Shown piece after piece: positions 1 through 8,109 of a stretch of DNA of 32,842 nt; the stretch's first letter is position 1; the number at the start of each line of letters is the position of its first letter. The notes below the pieces were generated by a model. That model worked only from the letters and a program-made list of their open reading frames with translations. It was not told the DNA's origin and did not search any database. The stretch comes from a virus. A program made the position numbers and the translations under genes. The stretch lies in the IMG/VR virus record IMGVR_UViG_3300030103_000679, positions 1 through 32,842 of that record; one strand, given 5' to 3'.

Positions 1-99
1 TACTTCTCAAGTATGTTAGCAAGCGGTGGAGACATCCTAAATATACCAAAAGTAGCAGAAGAAACTGCTGCGAGCAAAACAGCAGGAAGTGCTGTTACA
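1..99. repeat. Terminal overlap, left copy (circularity)
   Basis: Bases 2-99 are identical to 32745-32842. Base 1 differs (T here, G at 32744). The repeat lies inside the capsid gene and keeps its reading frame across the junction, so it is best read as the assembly overlap of a circular or circularly permuted genome and not as a biological terminal repeat. Confidence 0.9.
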
Positions 100-759
100 T
101 ATACAAACAACACAGATGGTGTAGTTCAACTTGCAGTTGATCAACATCACTATGAAGCAAAAAGAATCGACGACATAGTAAGAGTACAAGAAAGTGCTGA
201 CTTATTCAATGCATATGCACGTTCAATGGGCTACGCTTTGGCTAAGAAAGTTGAAAACTATCTTGCTTTAGAGATTCAAAAAGGTACTGGTAACGACATT
301 CAGTTAGGAACTGACGACGTTATGACAGCTGCATTAGTAAGAGATGGACTTGAAAAACTTCTTGATGCTGGATATGACTATGGAGATGGCAATACTTTTA
401 TGTACGCTAATCCAAAAGCATATATGTCTTTACTTGGAATTGGCGACTTCACAAGTGCAAACTTAAGAGGTGACGCTGAAAATCCAAACGTAACTGGTAA
501 GATCATCAACGCTTATGGTATGGAATTATACCCAAGCACAGACTGGGCTGAAGGTGGTACTGCTACTACTGAAGCTGCTTCTATTTTTAGAAGAGAATCA
601 GTTTACTTTGCACAACAAGTAGCTCCAAGAGTTCAAAGTTCTTATGACATTGATCATCTTGCAACTTCTGTTGTAGCTGATGTTTTATTTGGTGCTGCGT
701 TATCACACGCTGTATCTTCAACATCACTGGGTATTGTAAACTTCAATAATGTTTCTTAA
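1..759 (+). CDS. Major capsid protein, 3' part (5' part at 32630-32842)
   Basis: The frame is open from base 1 and continues the gene that starts at 32630 once the circle is closed, giving a capsid protein of about 290 residues. That size suits an HK97-fold capsid protein of a small siphovirus. Position in the genome supports the call: a coiled-coil scaffold lies immediately upstream and portal and minor head genes precede it. The joined N-terminus carries NVTPTTAANFIP, an N-arm style known from marine phage capsid proteins. The first base here is T, making Tyr, whereas the matching base at 32744 is G, making Asp. A strong hairpin follows the stop. Family assignment is from recognition of the sequence style and context, not from a search. 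Confidence 0.85.
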   Translation, partial: YFSSMLASGGDILNIPKVAEETAASKTAGSAVTYTNNTDGVVQLAVDQHHYEAKRIDDIVRVQESADLFNAYARSMGYALAKKVENYLALEIQKGTGNDIQLGTDDVMTAALVRDGLEKLLDAGYDYGDGNTFMYANPKAYMSLLGIGDFTSANLRGDAENPNVTGKIINAYGMELYPSTDWAEGGTATTEAASIFRRESVYFAQQVAPRVQSSYDIDHLATSVVADVLFGAALSHAVSSTSLGIVNFNNVS

Positions 760-782
760 TAGCATTAATTGAAATCGGTTGA

Positions 783-812
783 ATATGGGGGTAATTCATT
801 TTACCCCTATAT
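783..812 (+). terminator. Strong hairpin after the capsid gene
   Basis: A 12-bp stem (ATATGGGGGTAA with TTACCCCTATAT, one G.U pair in RNA) closes a 6-base loop TTCATT. It sits 24 bases after the capsid stop and 33 before the next start. The sequence after it (TATCATTAAAAAAG) lacks a clean run of Ts, so it may be a partial terminator or an mRNA-stabilising or processing element that sets capsid above fibre expression. Confidence 0.5.
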
Positions 813-844
813 TATCATTAAAAAAGAATTTTAAGGGGAAATAG

Positions 845-1069
845 ATGCCAATATACGAATATAAATGCACTTGTGGTGCAAGATTTGAAACAGTGCAATC
901 AATGAATGATGAAAAATTAGTGGAATGTAATCCAAAAATTCACGATTGCAAGGAAGATGGAAAACTTACAAGATTAATTAGTAGCCCAATGATTATTTCT
1001 GACGATATTGGCAGGGGTACTAAACGAATGACAGATGAACACATACGTAAAGAGTTAGACATAGATTAA
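845..1069 (+). CDS. FmdB-like zinc-ribbon protein
   Basis: A 74-residue protein opening with MPIYEYKCTCG, the signature start of the FmdB / putative regulatory zinc-ribbon family. Candidate metal ligands are Cys8, Cys10, Cys28 and Cys35. The first pair is spaced C-x-C instead of the usual C-x2-C, and the second pair is far apart, so the ribbon is a variant one. The LTRLIS stretch at 41-46 also matches the family. A good AAGGGGA ribosome site lies seven bases before ATG. The stop overlaps the fibre start in TAATG, so the two are probably translationally coupled. FmdB-type proteins occur between structural genes of marine phages; their role there is unknown. Confidence 0.7.
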   Translation: MPIYEYKCTCGARFETVQSMNDEKLVECNPKIHDCKEDGKLTRLISSPMIISDDIGRGTKRMTDEHIRKELDID

Positions 1070-4000
1070 TGAGTGCTAATACTAATTTAGGATCAACCCC
1101 TGTTAATCAGGGCTATGTTCAGTTAATACACACAGGCGAAACAGGTGGTATTAGTGGGACTTTGCGTACATTGTATGATGGAGATGGGACTGCAAGTGAT
1201 TTGCAGATCGCATCTGACAAAGTAAAAATATCTACTGAATTATTTATTGGAAGTAAAACTCTAACAGAATTTGTACAAGATACAGTAGGTGCTATGTTTA
1301 GTAGTAATACTGAAACAAACATTACTGCAACCTATCAAGATGACGATGGCACAATAGATTTAGTATCAAGTGGAGAAGTAACTCTTACAGGTAGTCAAAC
1401 CTTATCAAACAAAACTTTAGCAAGTCCAACTTTTACTGGAGATATAGATTTTAGTGATGCTACTACGCCAAAGTTTACTATAACAGATACTACAAATTCT
1501 GTTAAAACTGAAATGCGTTCTACTGATACTACTGGACATATTGGAACAACGACAGACAATCAAATGGTTGTTATGAGAAATGGTATTGGGCATTTGACTC
1601 TTTTTGGTCTATATACAATGCACAACAATGGTGGTCTTGATTTAGATTTTAGAGCAAAAGATAGTAGTGGTAATGTAGTATTTAAAGTAAATGCAGGAAC
1701 ATCTAAAACAGAAATATCAACTTTACTATTAGATAGTGTAACAATCTCAACAATACAAACAGGAAGTGAATCCTTTGCAGACAATGACACTTCTTTAATG
1801 ACTTCTGCAGCAATCAATGACAAGATAGGCACAGAAGTAGCAAGTCTTGTAGACTCAGCACCAAGCTCACTGGACACTTTGAACGAATTAGCAGCAGCAT
1901 TAGGAGATGATGCAAACTTCTCTACAACAGTAACAAACAACATTGCAACAAAATTAGCAAAAGCATCTAACTTATCAGACTTGGCAAATGCTTCTACTGC
2001 AAGAAGTAACTTAGGCGTAGATGCAGCAGGTACAGATAACTCAACTAATGTTACTTTAGCAGGATCTTTAGATTATATCACATTAAGTGGTCAGCAGATC
2101 ACAAGAAATGCTATAGATCTTACAACAGATGTTACTGGTACTTTGCCAGTAGGTAATGGTGGAACAGGATTAACTTCTATTTCTACTTTGTTAAATTCAA
2201 ATGTAACACCTTCTTCATTAGGATTAGTTATTGGAACTAATGTACAAGCATCTAATGCTTTTCTAGATGACATCTCATTATTAACAGGAACAGGTGCTGG
2301 TGGGAGTTTCGTAGGTGCTGACCATGGTAAATATATTACATTTGATTTTAGTAGTGCAGGTTTTATATTATCTTCATCGCAACCTATTGTTACTTCAGGT
2401 AATACTCAAGATGGTTTATTAACATATCATTCTTCAAGTGTAGCAAGTGTAGAATCTAATCTTACTTTTGATGGAACAGATTTAAAACTACTTGGCGATG
2501 ATTTAGAGATGAGATGGGGTGCAGGACAAGATTTTAAAATTTATGTAAGTAGCGATGATGCTTATCTTGTTAATGTTAGAGAAGATAAAGATATACGATT
2601 TATGGTTAATGATGGTAATGGTACAAGTGGTGCTAATATTACTGCATTAAAAATAGATGCAAGTGAAAATGGTAGAGTAAAACTACCTAACGATAATCAG
2701 TATCTTTCTATTGGTGAATCAGGAGATTTATATTTTTATCACGATAATAGTAACTCTATAATTAGAAATGCTACTGGAGATTTAATTTTAAGAAATGATG
2801 CTAATGATGCAGGTATTAGATTACAAACAGATGATGGAAGTGGTGGAGTTACTAATTATATCACTTGTGATGGGCAGTTTACTTCTATTAACTTATTACA
2901 ATCTACAGCTTTACCTGCTACCAAAAAACTTTTCTTTGATGGTGGTAATGGTACTTATGTTCATGAACTATCTGACAATGTTATAGAATTTAGAACTGAC
3001 AACAATCCACAATTAAAAATAGATAATAGTGCAGGTGTTATTGTAAATGATGGATCTTATTCTTCTTTTGATTTTAGAGTAGAGTCTAATGATAATGCTC
3101 ACATGCTATTTGTAGATAGTGGTGCAAATAAAATTGCAATAGGAAATACAACTGCTGATGCTACTTTACATATTGGACACGCATCAAGCGACTTTTCTCT
3201 TGGAGGTACTTCAGGTGATAGTGTTGATAATTTAAAACTTGAATCTTCATCTGCTAATGCAAATCAGTTAATATTTTCAACTGAAAGAGTATCAAATGGT
3301 AGTGATTGGACTACTACAAGAGAAAGAATAAGAAGAAGAATAGATGTTACTGATATGGGTTATATTCAGTTTGGTAGTTCTTTTGGTAGCAATGATATGG
3401 TGGGTATAGGTAGGGCTGGTCTAGGTACTGGTTTTATTGTAGATGGAAATTTAAAAGTTGGTATTGGTATAACTTCTTCATTAGCAGCAAAACTTCATGT
3501 TGTAGACTCAGACGGCAGTAATTTAGCAAGATTTAAAGATTCAGATAGTTCTTATGCAGGTATTATTATAGCAGCAGATACAAATGGTGGTCATGTAGGT
3601 AATAGTGGTGGCTATGCAGGAGAAGGTATTTATTTTCAAGATAGTTTAGAAGTAATGAGATTTTATACAGCAGGTTCAGAAAAAATGCGACTAGACAGTG
3701 GAGGTAGACTTGCTATTGGTTCTACTACTGCTCAAGGAGCTAAGTTAAGACTTTTTGGTGTAAACGCAGGTAATTGGAATGACGGATTAATTATAGACGA
3801 TTCTTCAGGTTGGGCTGCTACTATATACAAAAGAGATAATGTTCCAAAAATGTTTACTGGTCTTTATTCAGGTAATGATAATTATATTTGGATGTCAAGC
3901 AACTATAGTAATTCAGGAACTACTATTACTGCACCGAGAGCAGATGCAGTTCTTATGGCAAGACCAGGTACTGATGATTTACAAATTTATTTAGAAACAC

Positions 4001-5721
4001 ATTTTGGTAATAAAGTTGGTATAGGAACTGACTCACCTGGTCATAAACTTCATGTGGTAGGAGATAGAGTAACACATCAAAACGATACTGGTGGTTTTTA
4101 CAGATATAATGCTTCAGGAGCTTTTAGAGCAGCTTTTACTGACAATAATACTACGACTCAAATATTTGCAGATGGAGATGGTAGTAATGCAGCCATGACA
4201 TTTAATGCAGGTAATGTCGGTATAGGAACTAATTCACCTTCAGAAAAATTAGACATTAGAGATGGAGAGTTAGTATTTACTCATAGTTCTTTAAATCAAG
4301 CATTATCAGGTAGAATTAGATTTAATGAATATAATGGCGATGATGAAGCAGGTGCATATATCCAATACAATGGTGCAAGTAATTATTTACAAATGTTTAC
4401 TAATACTGAATCTACTGATTATGAATTTTTAAGAGCATTAAGAGGTAGTCATTTAGCATTACAGCCAAGTGGAGGTAATGTCGGTATAGGAACTTCATCA
4501 CCAACACAAGACTTAACAATTTTTGAAGATTCAGGAGATTGCAATGTATTAATATCTTCTGCAAATGGTGCTTCACAAGTATTCTTTGGAGATGACGAAG
4601 ATGATAATATAGGTATTATTAGATATGACCATGGTAGCAACTTTATGAGATTTACTGTAAATACTCAAGAAGCATTTACAATTACTACTGCTGGACATTT
4701 ACAAATGGCAAATGACAATGAAATATATCTACAAAATGGTGGAGAATCTATTGCATTTATGGGAGTATCTGATGCTAATTATAGAAAAGCATTATATGCA
4801 AATAATGAGGACCATTACTTAACTAATAGACATACAAGTGGAGATTTAATCTTAATGTCTAATAATGGTAGTGCAGGTGGAGAAACTGAAAGACTTAGAT
4901 TTGTAGCAGGTAGTGGAACTCAAAATGCTTATTTTAGTAATGTTAATGTCGGTATAGGAACTACATCACCTGGAAATAAGTTTACAATAAACAGCACAAG
5001 TACTAATCAAGCAAGTATTCAATATGATTCTGCTACAAGATTGCAAATTAGTGTAGTAGGTAGTGGAGTTTCAACTTTTTTAACTGACAACAATGCTTCT
5101 TGTTCCTTTACTAATGGTGTATTGATAGGTGGAGCAAGTGCTTCTGGGCACGATTTTAATTTTGAAGTCTTAAATGACCATGCTTATGTAAAAGGACCTG
5201 ATGGTTGGAATGGTAATGGAGATAAAGCAATAGTAGCATTAGGTAGTTCAGTATCCAATGAAAGTTTTGGCTGTGGTTATGTATATGGTACTGGCTTAGT
5301 ATTATCAACTTATAAACTAAGTGGTGGTGGACATTTTGGAAGTAGCACTCAAAATAGTTTAATAATAGCAGATACTACAGGAGAAGCAAGTTTTATAAAT
5401 GATGTAGTAGCTTTTGCAAGTTCAGATAAGAGATTAAAAGAAAATATAAAACCATTAGATAATGCACTTCATAAAATCAATAAGATCAATGGTGTAGAAT
5501 TTGACTGGATAGATGGTAAAGACAAACATGGAAATAGTGTTCATAGTAATACAGGACATGATGTAGGTGTAATAGCACAAGAAATAGAAGAAGTACTACC
5601 TGAAGTAGTTACTACAAGAGACAATGGATATAAAGCAGTTAAATATGAAAAAATTGTGCCTTTATTAATACAGGCAATAAAAGAACAACAAAAACAAATA
5701 GAGGAATTAAGAAATGGCTAA
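1069..5721 (+). CDS. Tail fibre with C-terminal S74 intramolecular chaperone
   Basis: A 1550-residue protein, about 14% of the genome. The centre is built from degenerate repeats ending in NVGIGT(S/N/D)SP, with clear copies at about residues 982, 1049, 1137 and 1293, interspersed with 'RLDSGG' and 'KLHVV' type segments, the style of marine phage fibres. The last 100 residues are a peptidase S74 / endosialidase chaperone domain: SDKRLKENI starting at Ser1452, VGVIAQEIEEVLPEV, then a C-terminal helix. Ser1452 and Lys1457 are spaced as in the known self-cleaving dyad, so the domain is predicted to assist trimerisation and release itself by cutting before Ser1452. The fibre likely binds the host surface. 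It lies directly after the capsid gene and not after the tape measure, an uncommon position. Confidence 0.85.
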   Translation: MSANTNLGSTPVNQGYVQLIHTGETGGISGTLRTLYDGDGTASDLQIASDKVKISTELFIGSKTLTEFVQDTVGAMFSSNTETNITATYQDDDGTIDLVSSGEVTLTGSQTLSNKTLASPTFTGDIDFSDATTPKFTITDTTNSVKTEMRSTDTTGHIGTTTDNQMVVMRNGIGHLTLFGLYTMHNNGGLDLDFRAKDSSGNVVFKVNAGTSKTEISTLLLDSVTISTIQTGSESFADNDTSLMTSAAINDKIGTEVASLVDSAPSSLDTLNELAAALGDDANFSTTVTNNIATKLAKASNLSDLANASTARSNLGVDAAGTDNSTNVTLAGSLDYITLSGQQITRNAIDLTTDVTGTLPVGNGGTGLTSISTLLNSNVTPSSLGLVIGTNVQASNAFLDDISLLTGTGAGGSFVGADHGKYITFDFSSAGFILSSSQPIVTSGNTQDGLLTYHSSSVASVESNLTFDGTDLKLLGDDLEMRWGAGQDFKIYVSSDDAYLVNVREDKDIRFMVNDGNGTSGANITALKIDASENGRVKLPNDNQYLSIGESGDLYFYHDNSNSIIRNATGDLILRNDANDAGIRLQTDDGSGGVTNYITCDGQFTSINLLQSTALPATKKLFFDGGNGTYVHELSDNVIEFRTDNNPQLKIDNSAGVIVNDGSYSSFDFRVESNDNAHMLFVDSGANKIAIGNTTADATLHIGHASSDFSLGGTSGDSVDNLKLESSSANANQLIFSTERVSNGSDWTTTRERIRRRIDVTDMGYIQFGSSFGSNDMVGIGRAGLGTGFIVDGNLKVGIGITSSLAAKLHVVDSDGSNLARFKDSDSSYAGIIIAADTNGGHVGNSGGYAGEGIYFQDSLEVMRFYTAGSEKMRLDSGGRLAIGSTTAQGAKLRLFGVNAGNWNDGLIIDDSSGWAATIYKRDNVPKMFTGLYSGNDNYIWMSSNYSNSGTTITAPRADAVLMARPGTDDLQIYLETHFGNKVGIGTDSPGHKLHVVGDRVTHQNDTGGFYRYNASGAFRAAFTDNNTTTQIFADGDGSNAAMTFNAGNVGIGTNSPSEKLDIRDGELVFTHSSLNQALSGRIRFNEYNGDDEAGAYIQYNGASNYLQMFTNTESTDYEFLRALRGSHLALQPSGGNVGIGTSSPTQDLTIFEDSGDCNVLISSANGASQVFFGDDEDDNIGIIRYDHGSNFMRFTVNTQEAFTITTAGHLQMANDNEIYLQNGGESIAFMGVSDANYRKALYANNEDHYLTNRHTSGDLILMSNNGSAGGETERLRFVAGSGTQNAYFSNVNVGIGTTSPGNKFTINSTSTNQASIQYDSATRLQISVVGSGVSTFLTDNNASCSFTNGVLIGGASASGHDFNFEVLNDHAYVKGPDGWNGNGDKAIVALGSSVSNESFGCGYVYGTGLVLSTYKLSGGGHFGSSTQNSLIIADTTGEASFINDVVAFASSDKRLKENIKPLDNALHKINKINGVEFDWIDGKDKHGNSVHSNTGHDVGVIAQEIEEVLPEVVTTRDNGYKAVKYEKIVPLLIQAIKEQQKQIEELRNG
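4012..4962 (+). repeat. Fibre-internal NVGIGT coding repeats
   Basis: The 18-base string AATGTCGGTATAGGAACT occurs exactly at 4213-4230, 4477-4494 and 4945-4962. A close variant (AAAGTTGGTATAGGAACT) is at 4012-4029. Each encodes (N/K)VGIGT and is followed by a Ser-Pro codon pair. Conservation at DNA level beyond the protein motif makes them candidate sites for recombination between fibre modules. Confidence 0.8.
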
Positions 5722-5965
5722 AGTAATTGCAGAAAAAATAATTGAAGCACCTGTATATGAATCAGGTAAACAAGTAGAAATTAAGCATACAAGAACAATG
5801 AAAGATGCTTCAGGAAAAGATGTAGAAGTAGTTGATTATACTGATGTTAAATCAGTAGATGAAGCTATATCACAATGTGAAGCACATAAAGCTAACTTAG
5901 AATCACAACTTACTGAATGTGAAGCAGAATTATCAGACTATATAGCAATAAGAGATGCTGAGTAA
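5714..5965 (+). CDS. Small acidic fibre-linked protein, function unknown
   Basis: An 83-residue hypothetical protein starting 8 bases inside the fibre gene and ending in TAATG overlap with the next gene. Residues 45-83 (DEAISQCEAHKANLESQL and onward) look helical and could form a short coiled coil. The N-terminal half has alternating charged residues consistent with strands. Position directly behind an S74 fibre gene suggests a fibre-associated or fibre-assembly protein, but nothing in the sequence proves it. Confidence 0.6.
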   Translation: MAKVIAEKIIEAPVYESGKQVEIKHTRTMKDASGKDVEVVDYTDVKSVDEAISQCEAHKANLESQLTECEAELSDYIAIRDAE

Positions 5966-6291
5966 TGGCATTACCAGTAATACCAAACCATCCAACTCAA
6001 CCATTGAAAATGAGTGATATTAGAAAAAGCTGTAATGTAGATGTATCTTCTCAGACTGGTAATTATAGTTTAAAAGGATTGTCAGTGAATAGTCCTGCTC
6101 AAACTTATAATACTACTTTTAGAACAATACTACCAAGCACATCACAAAGCACAAATATTGGAAGCTTAAGCAATTGGTTAGTAGGAACTTTTGGAGATCC
6201 AACATTTGACACTACCAATCTTCCTGAACACAGAATGTCTGAGTTTCCAGTAGGAAGAAGTGTAGAAACTGATGGACACTTACCAAGATAA
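5965..6291 (+). CDS. Hypothetical protein, likely fibre- or virion-associated
   Basis: A 108-residue protein with many Ser, Thr, Asn and Pro residues, few charges and no membrane segment. It opens MALPVIPNHPTQPLKMSDI, and a 'MSDI' start region recurs in small virion-associated proteins of marine phages (recollection, not a search). It is translationally coupled to the 83-aa gene before it by TAATG. The composition resembles a beta-rich structural protein. No function can be assigned. Confidence 0.6.
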   Translation: MALPVIPNHPTQPLKMSDIRKSCNVDVSSQTGNYSLKGLSVNSPAQTYNTTFRTILPSTSQSTNIGSLSNWLVGTFGDPTFDTTNLPEHRMSEFPVGRSVETDGHLPR

Positions 6292-6320
6292 AATTTTATT
6301 AACAAAACGAGGGCTATAAA

Positions 6321-6548
6321 ATGAGTGAAGAAAGAAAAATAACAGTAAACGATCAAGACTACAATTTTGACGAATTATCACAAGAGCAACAAATTCTTGT
6401 TGAACACATTGAGAATTGTAGAAGGCAAAAAGCTAATTTTGCATTTCAAATTGATAGAGAATCAGTTGCTGAAGGTGCATTTGCTAAAATGCTAACTGAA
6501 TCTTTTGACAAAAAAGAAGGAGATAAAGATGAATCTGATAGTGAGTAA
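6321..6548 (+). CDS. Small hypothetical protein (DUF6447-like style)
   Basis: A 75-residue acidic protein: a short strand region (KITVNDQDYNFDELSQEQQ), then a predicted helix and a charged tail ending DKDESDSE. The order 'ITVND..Y..DELS.E....V.HI' resembles small proteins near tail genes in marine phages sometimes called DUF6447, a tentative match from memory. A GAGGG ribosome site precedes ATG. Its end overlaps the next small gene, placing it in the same unit as the endolysin. Role unknown. Confidence 0.6.
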   Translation: MSEERKITVNDQDYNFDELSQEQQILVEHIENCRRQKANFAFQIDRESVAEGAFAKMLTESFDKKEGDKDESDSE

Positions 6549-6684
6549 GATCTTAACAGGTATATTGAGTGAAAAAGTGTTAATTGCTGTGCTACTTAGA
6601 GTTGGAGATTTTTTAGTAGAAAAATCATCTAATGAATTAGACAACGAAGTTTGGGCGGAAGTAAAAAAAGCTCTAAAGAAGTAG
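6529..6684 (+). CDS. Small hydrophobic-segment protein next to the endolysin
   Basis: A 51-residue protein with a textbook AAGGAGAT site before ATG 6529, overlapping the previous gene by 20 bases and ending 3 bases before the endolysin ATG. Residues 4-30 are rich in Leu, Ile and Val (ILTGILSEKVLIAVLLRVGDFLV) but contain Lys16, Arg24 and Glu15, so this is more likely an amphipathic or marginal membrane helix than a clean one. The C-terminus is basic (VKKALKK). Position and size allow a holin-like or accessory lysis role; this is inference from context only. Confidence 0.6.
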   Translation: MNLIVSKILTGILSEKVLIAVLLRVGDFLVEKSSNELDNEVWAEVKKALKK

Positions 6685-6686
6685 TG

Positions 6687-7172
6687 ATGGTGGAAAATAC
6701 AACCTTCGAATCGGTTATTAGGAAGGTAATCGAACACGAAGGTGGATATGTGAACGATCCGCACGACAAAGGTGGAGAAACTAATTTTGGTATTAGTAAA
6801 AGATGGTTTCCTGATGTAGATATTAAAAATCTTACAGAAGAAGAAGCTATAAACATTTACTATAACAATTATTGGATTCCTGCAAAAGTAGATCGCCTTC
6901 CAAATGATTTGAGGTCTACTTATTTTGATATGTGCGTGAATATGGGACAAAAACAAGCAGTCAAGGTACTGCAAAGAGCCATAAATAGCAAAAAACGTTC
7001 TAAAATAGATGTAGATGGGCGTATCGGCAAACAAACGATACAAAGTGCCGATAAAGTGAATAAGAAGCGTTTACAGGCGTATAGATGCAAATTTTACGCA
7101 GATCTTGTAAGTCAGGATAAATCGCAAGAACGATTTTACTATGGGTGGTTTCGAAGGGCTATTGATGTATGA
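6687..7172 (+). CDS. Endolysin, glycoside hydrolase 108 (N-acetylmuramidase)
   Basis: A 161-residue lysozyme. The N-terminal catalytic domain has the GH108 signature EHEGGYVNDPHDKGGETNFG (residues 16-35), with Glu18 as the expected catalytic acid. The C-terminal half has the family's peptidoglycan-binding fold: MCVNMGQKQAVKVLQRAI, VDGRIGKQTI and a final FYYGWFRRA. It cleaves the glycan backbone of peptidoglycan at host lysis. No signal peptide or SAR-type N-terminus is visible, so it needs a holin. ATG 6687 was chosen over an upstream TTG at 6651 because it follows the previous stop and matches family length. The stop overlaps the phosphoesterase start. Confidence 0.88.
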   Translation: MVENTTFESVIRKVIEHEGGYVNDPHDKGGETNFGISKRWFPDVDIKNLTEEEAINIYYNNYWIPAKVDRLPNDLRSTYFDMCVNMGQKQAVKVLQRAINSKKRSKIDVDGRIGKQTIQSADKVNKKRLQAYRCKFYADLVSQDKSQERFYYGWFRRAIDV

Positions 7173-7948
7173 AAAAGAAAATAAAGAGTACAGGTGTCAT
7201 ATTTGGTGATATGCACTTTCCTTTGCACGACGAATCAGCATTTAGTTGTGCATTAAAGGTAATTGAGAAGGTTAAGCCTGATATATTTATCAATTTAGGC
7301 GATTTTGCAGAAGGGGAATACGTATCACATTGGAGATGGAGCAGAAGAAAGCGACCGCCATTGGAATATCAACTTCCTTTAATTGATAAAGAAGCACAAG
7401 AAGTGAATATGCATATGGATCGCATTGACTATGCTTTAAAAAAAGTAGGCTGTAAGAACAAATATCTTGCAATGGGTAATCACGACAATTGGTATAATGC
7501 TTTTGTTGAGGAAAACCCTTATTTAGATAAATACAAGCCTGAAACATTATTTGATATTGAAAAGCGTGGTTATAAGTGGTTTCCTTATGGCGAGATCTTC
7601 AAAGTAGAAGATTCAAAGCTGTACGCATATCACGGAGGACATTATGGTTCAGTCAATCACAGCAGGGCGACAGTGCAGAACTTAGGCTGTAATATAATCT
7701 ATGGGCATACACACGATTGCCAACGTAGTGTTGTTCAACATATATCAGGAGTACATATTGCACAAAGCATGGGCTGTTTATGTAAGATTAAAAAGGATTT
7801 TTTAAAAGGCAGAAAAGTAAATTGGACGCACAATGTTGGGATCGTAGACTTTTTCGATGATGGGTGGTTTAATTTAATAACGTTAGACATACATAATGGT
7901 ATGACAACTTGGAACAATGAAATAATTAAAGGGGACAAATGGACTTAG
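7169..7948 (+). CDS. Calcineurin-like metallophosphoesterase
   Basis: A 259-residue protein with the full set of metallophosphoesterase motifs in order: GDMH (13-16), GD (44-45), GNHD (103-106), YHGGHYG (154-160) and GHTHD (179-183). These bind a two-metal centre that hydrolyses phosphomono- or diesters. No signal peptide or membrane segment is seen, so it acts in the host cytoplasm. It starts with an ATGA overlap of the endolysin stop and is followed by a coupled 56-aa gene. Phage enzymes of this family may act on nucleotides, RNA ends or phosphoproteins; nothing here fixes the substrate. Its place between lysis and connector genes implies late expression. Confidence 0.85.
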   Translation: MKKKIKSTGVIFGDMHFPLHDESAFSCALKVIEKVKPDIFINLGDFAEGEYVSHWRWSRRKRPPLEYQLPLIDKEAQEVNMHMDRIDYALKKVGCKNKYLAMGNHDNWYNAFVEENPYLDKYKPETLFDIEKRGYKWFPYGEIFKVEDSKLYAYHGGHYGSVNHSRATVQNLGCNIIYGHTHDCQRSVVQHISGVHIAQSMGCLCKIKKDFLKGRKVNWTHNVGIVDFFDDGWFNLITLDIHNGMTTWNNEIIKGDKWT

Positions 7949-8109
7949 CAGAATCAATTAAAAAACTAAAAGAGTTAAGCGTAATTCTTCAAGCAAAAAC
8001 AATATCAGACAGGGAAAAAGAATTTTACACACCTGAGTTGTTTAAATTGATTGATAAGTTAGAAATTCCTCAATTAATAGGAGAATTAGATAATGAGTAC
8101 GTATCTTGA
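7939..8109 (+). CDS. Small hypothetical protein (56 aa)
   Basis: A short gene that fills the gap between the phosphoesterase and the connector. ATG 7939 has an AAAGGGG site five bases upstream, overlaps the phosphoesterase by 10 bases, and the frame stays open to 8109, overlapping the next gene by 17. The product is charged and predicted helical (MDLAESIKKLKELSVILQAK at the start). No family recognised. Overlaps at both ends, good ribosome site and gap-free coverage support a real gene. Confidence 0.6.
   Translation: MDLAESIKKLKELSVILQAKTISDREKEFYTPELFKLIDKLEIPQLIGELDNEYVS

Noticed and set aside
1119-2273. Minus-strand frames in the fibre gene
   Set aside because: Shadows of repeated Thr/Ser/Asn codons; no ribosome sites or domain-like sequence.
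6529-6684. Confident holin call
   Set aside because: The hydrophobic stretch contains charged residues, so only a tentative lysis-linked role is offered.
6492-7043. 183-codon minus-strand frame opposite the endolysin
   Set aside because: It overlaps the GH108 gene with full motifs on the plus strand; Phe/Ser-rich shadow with no ribosome site.
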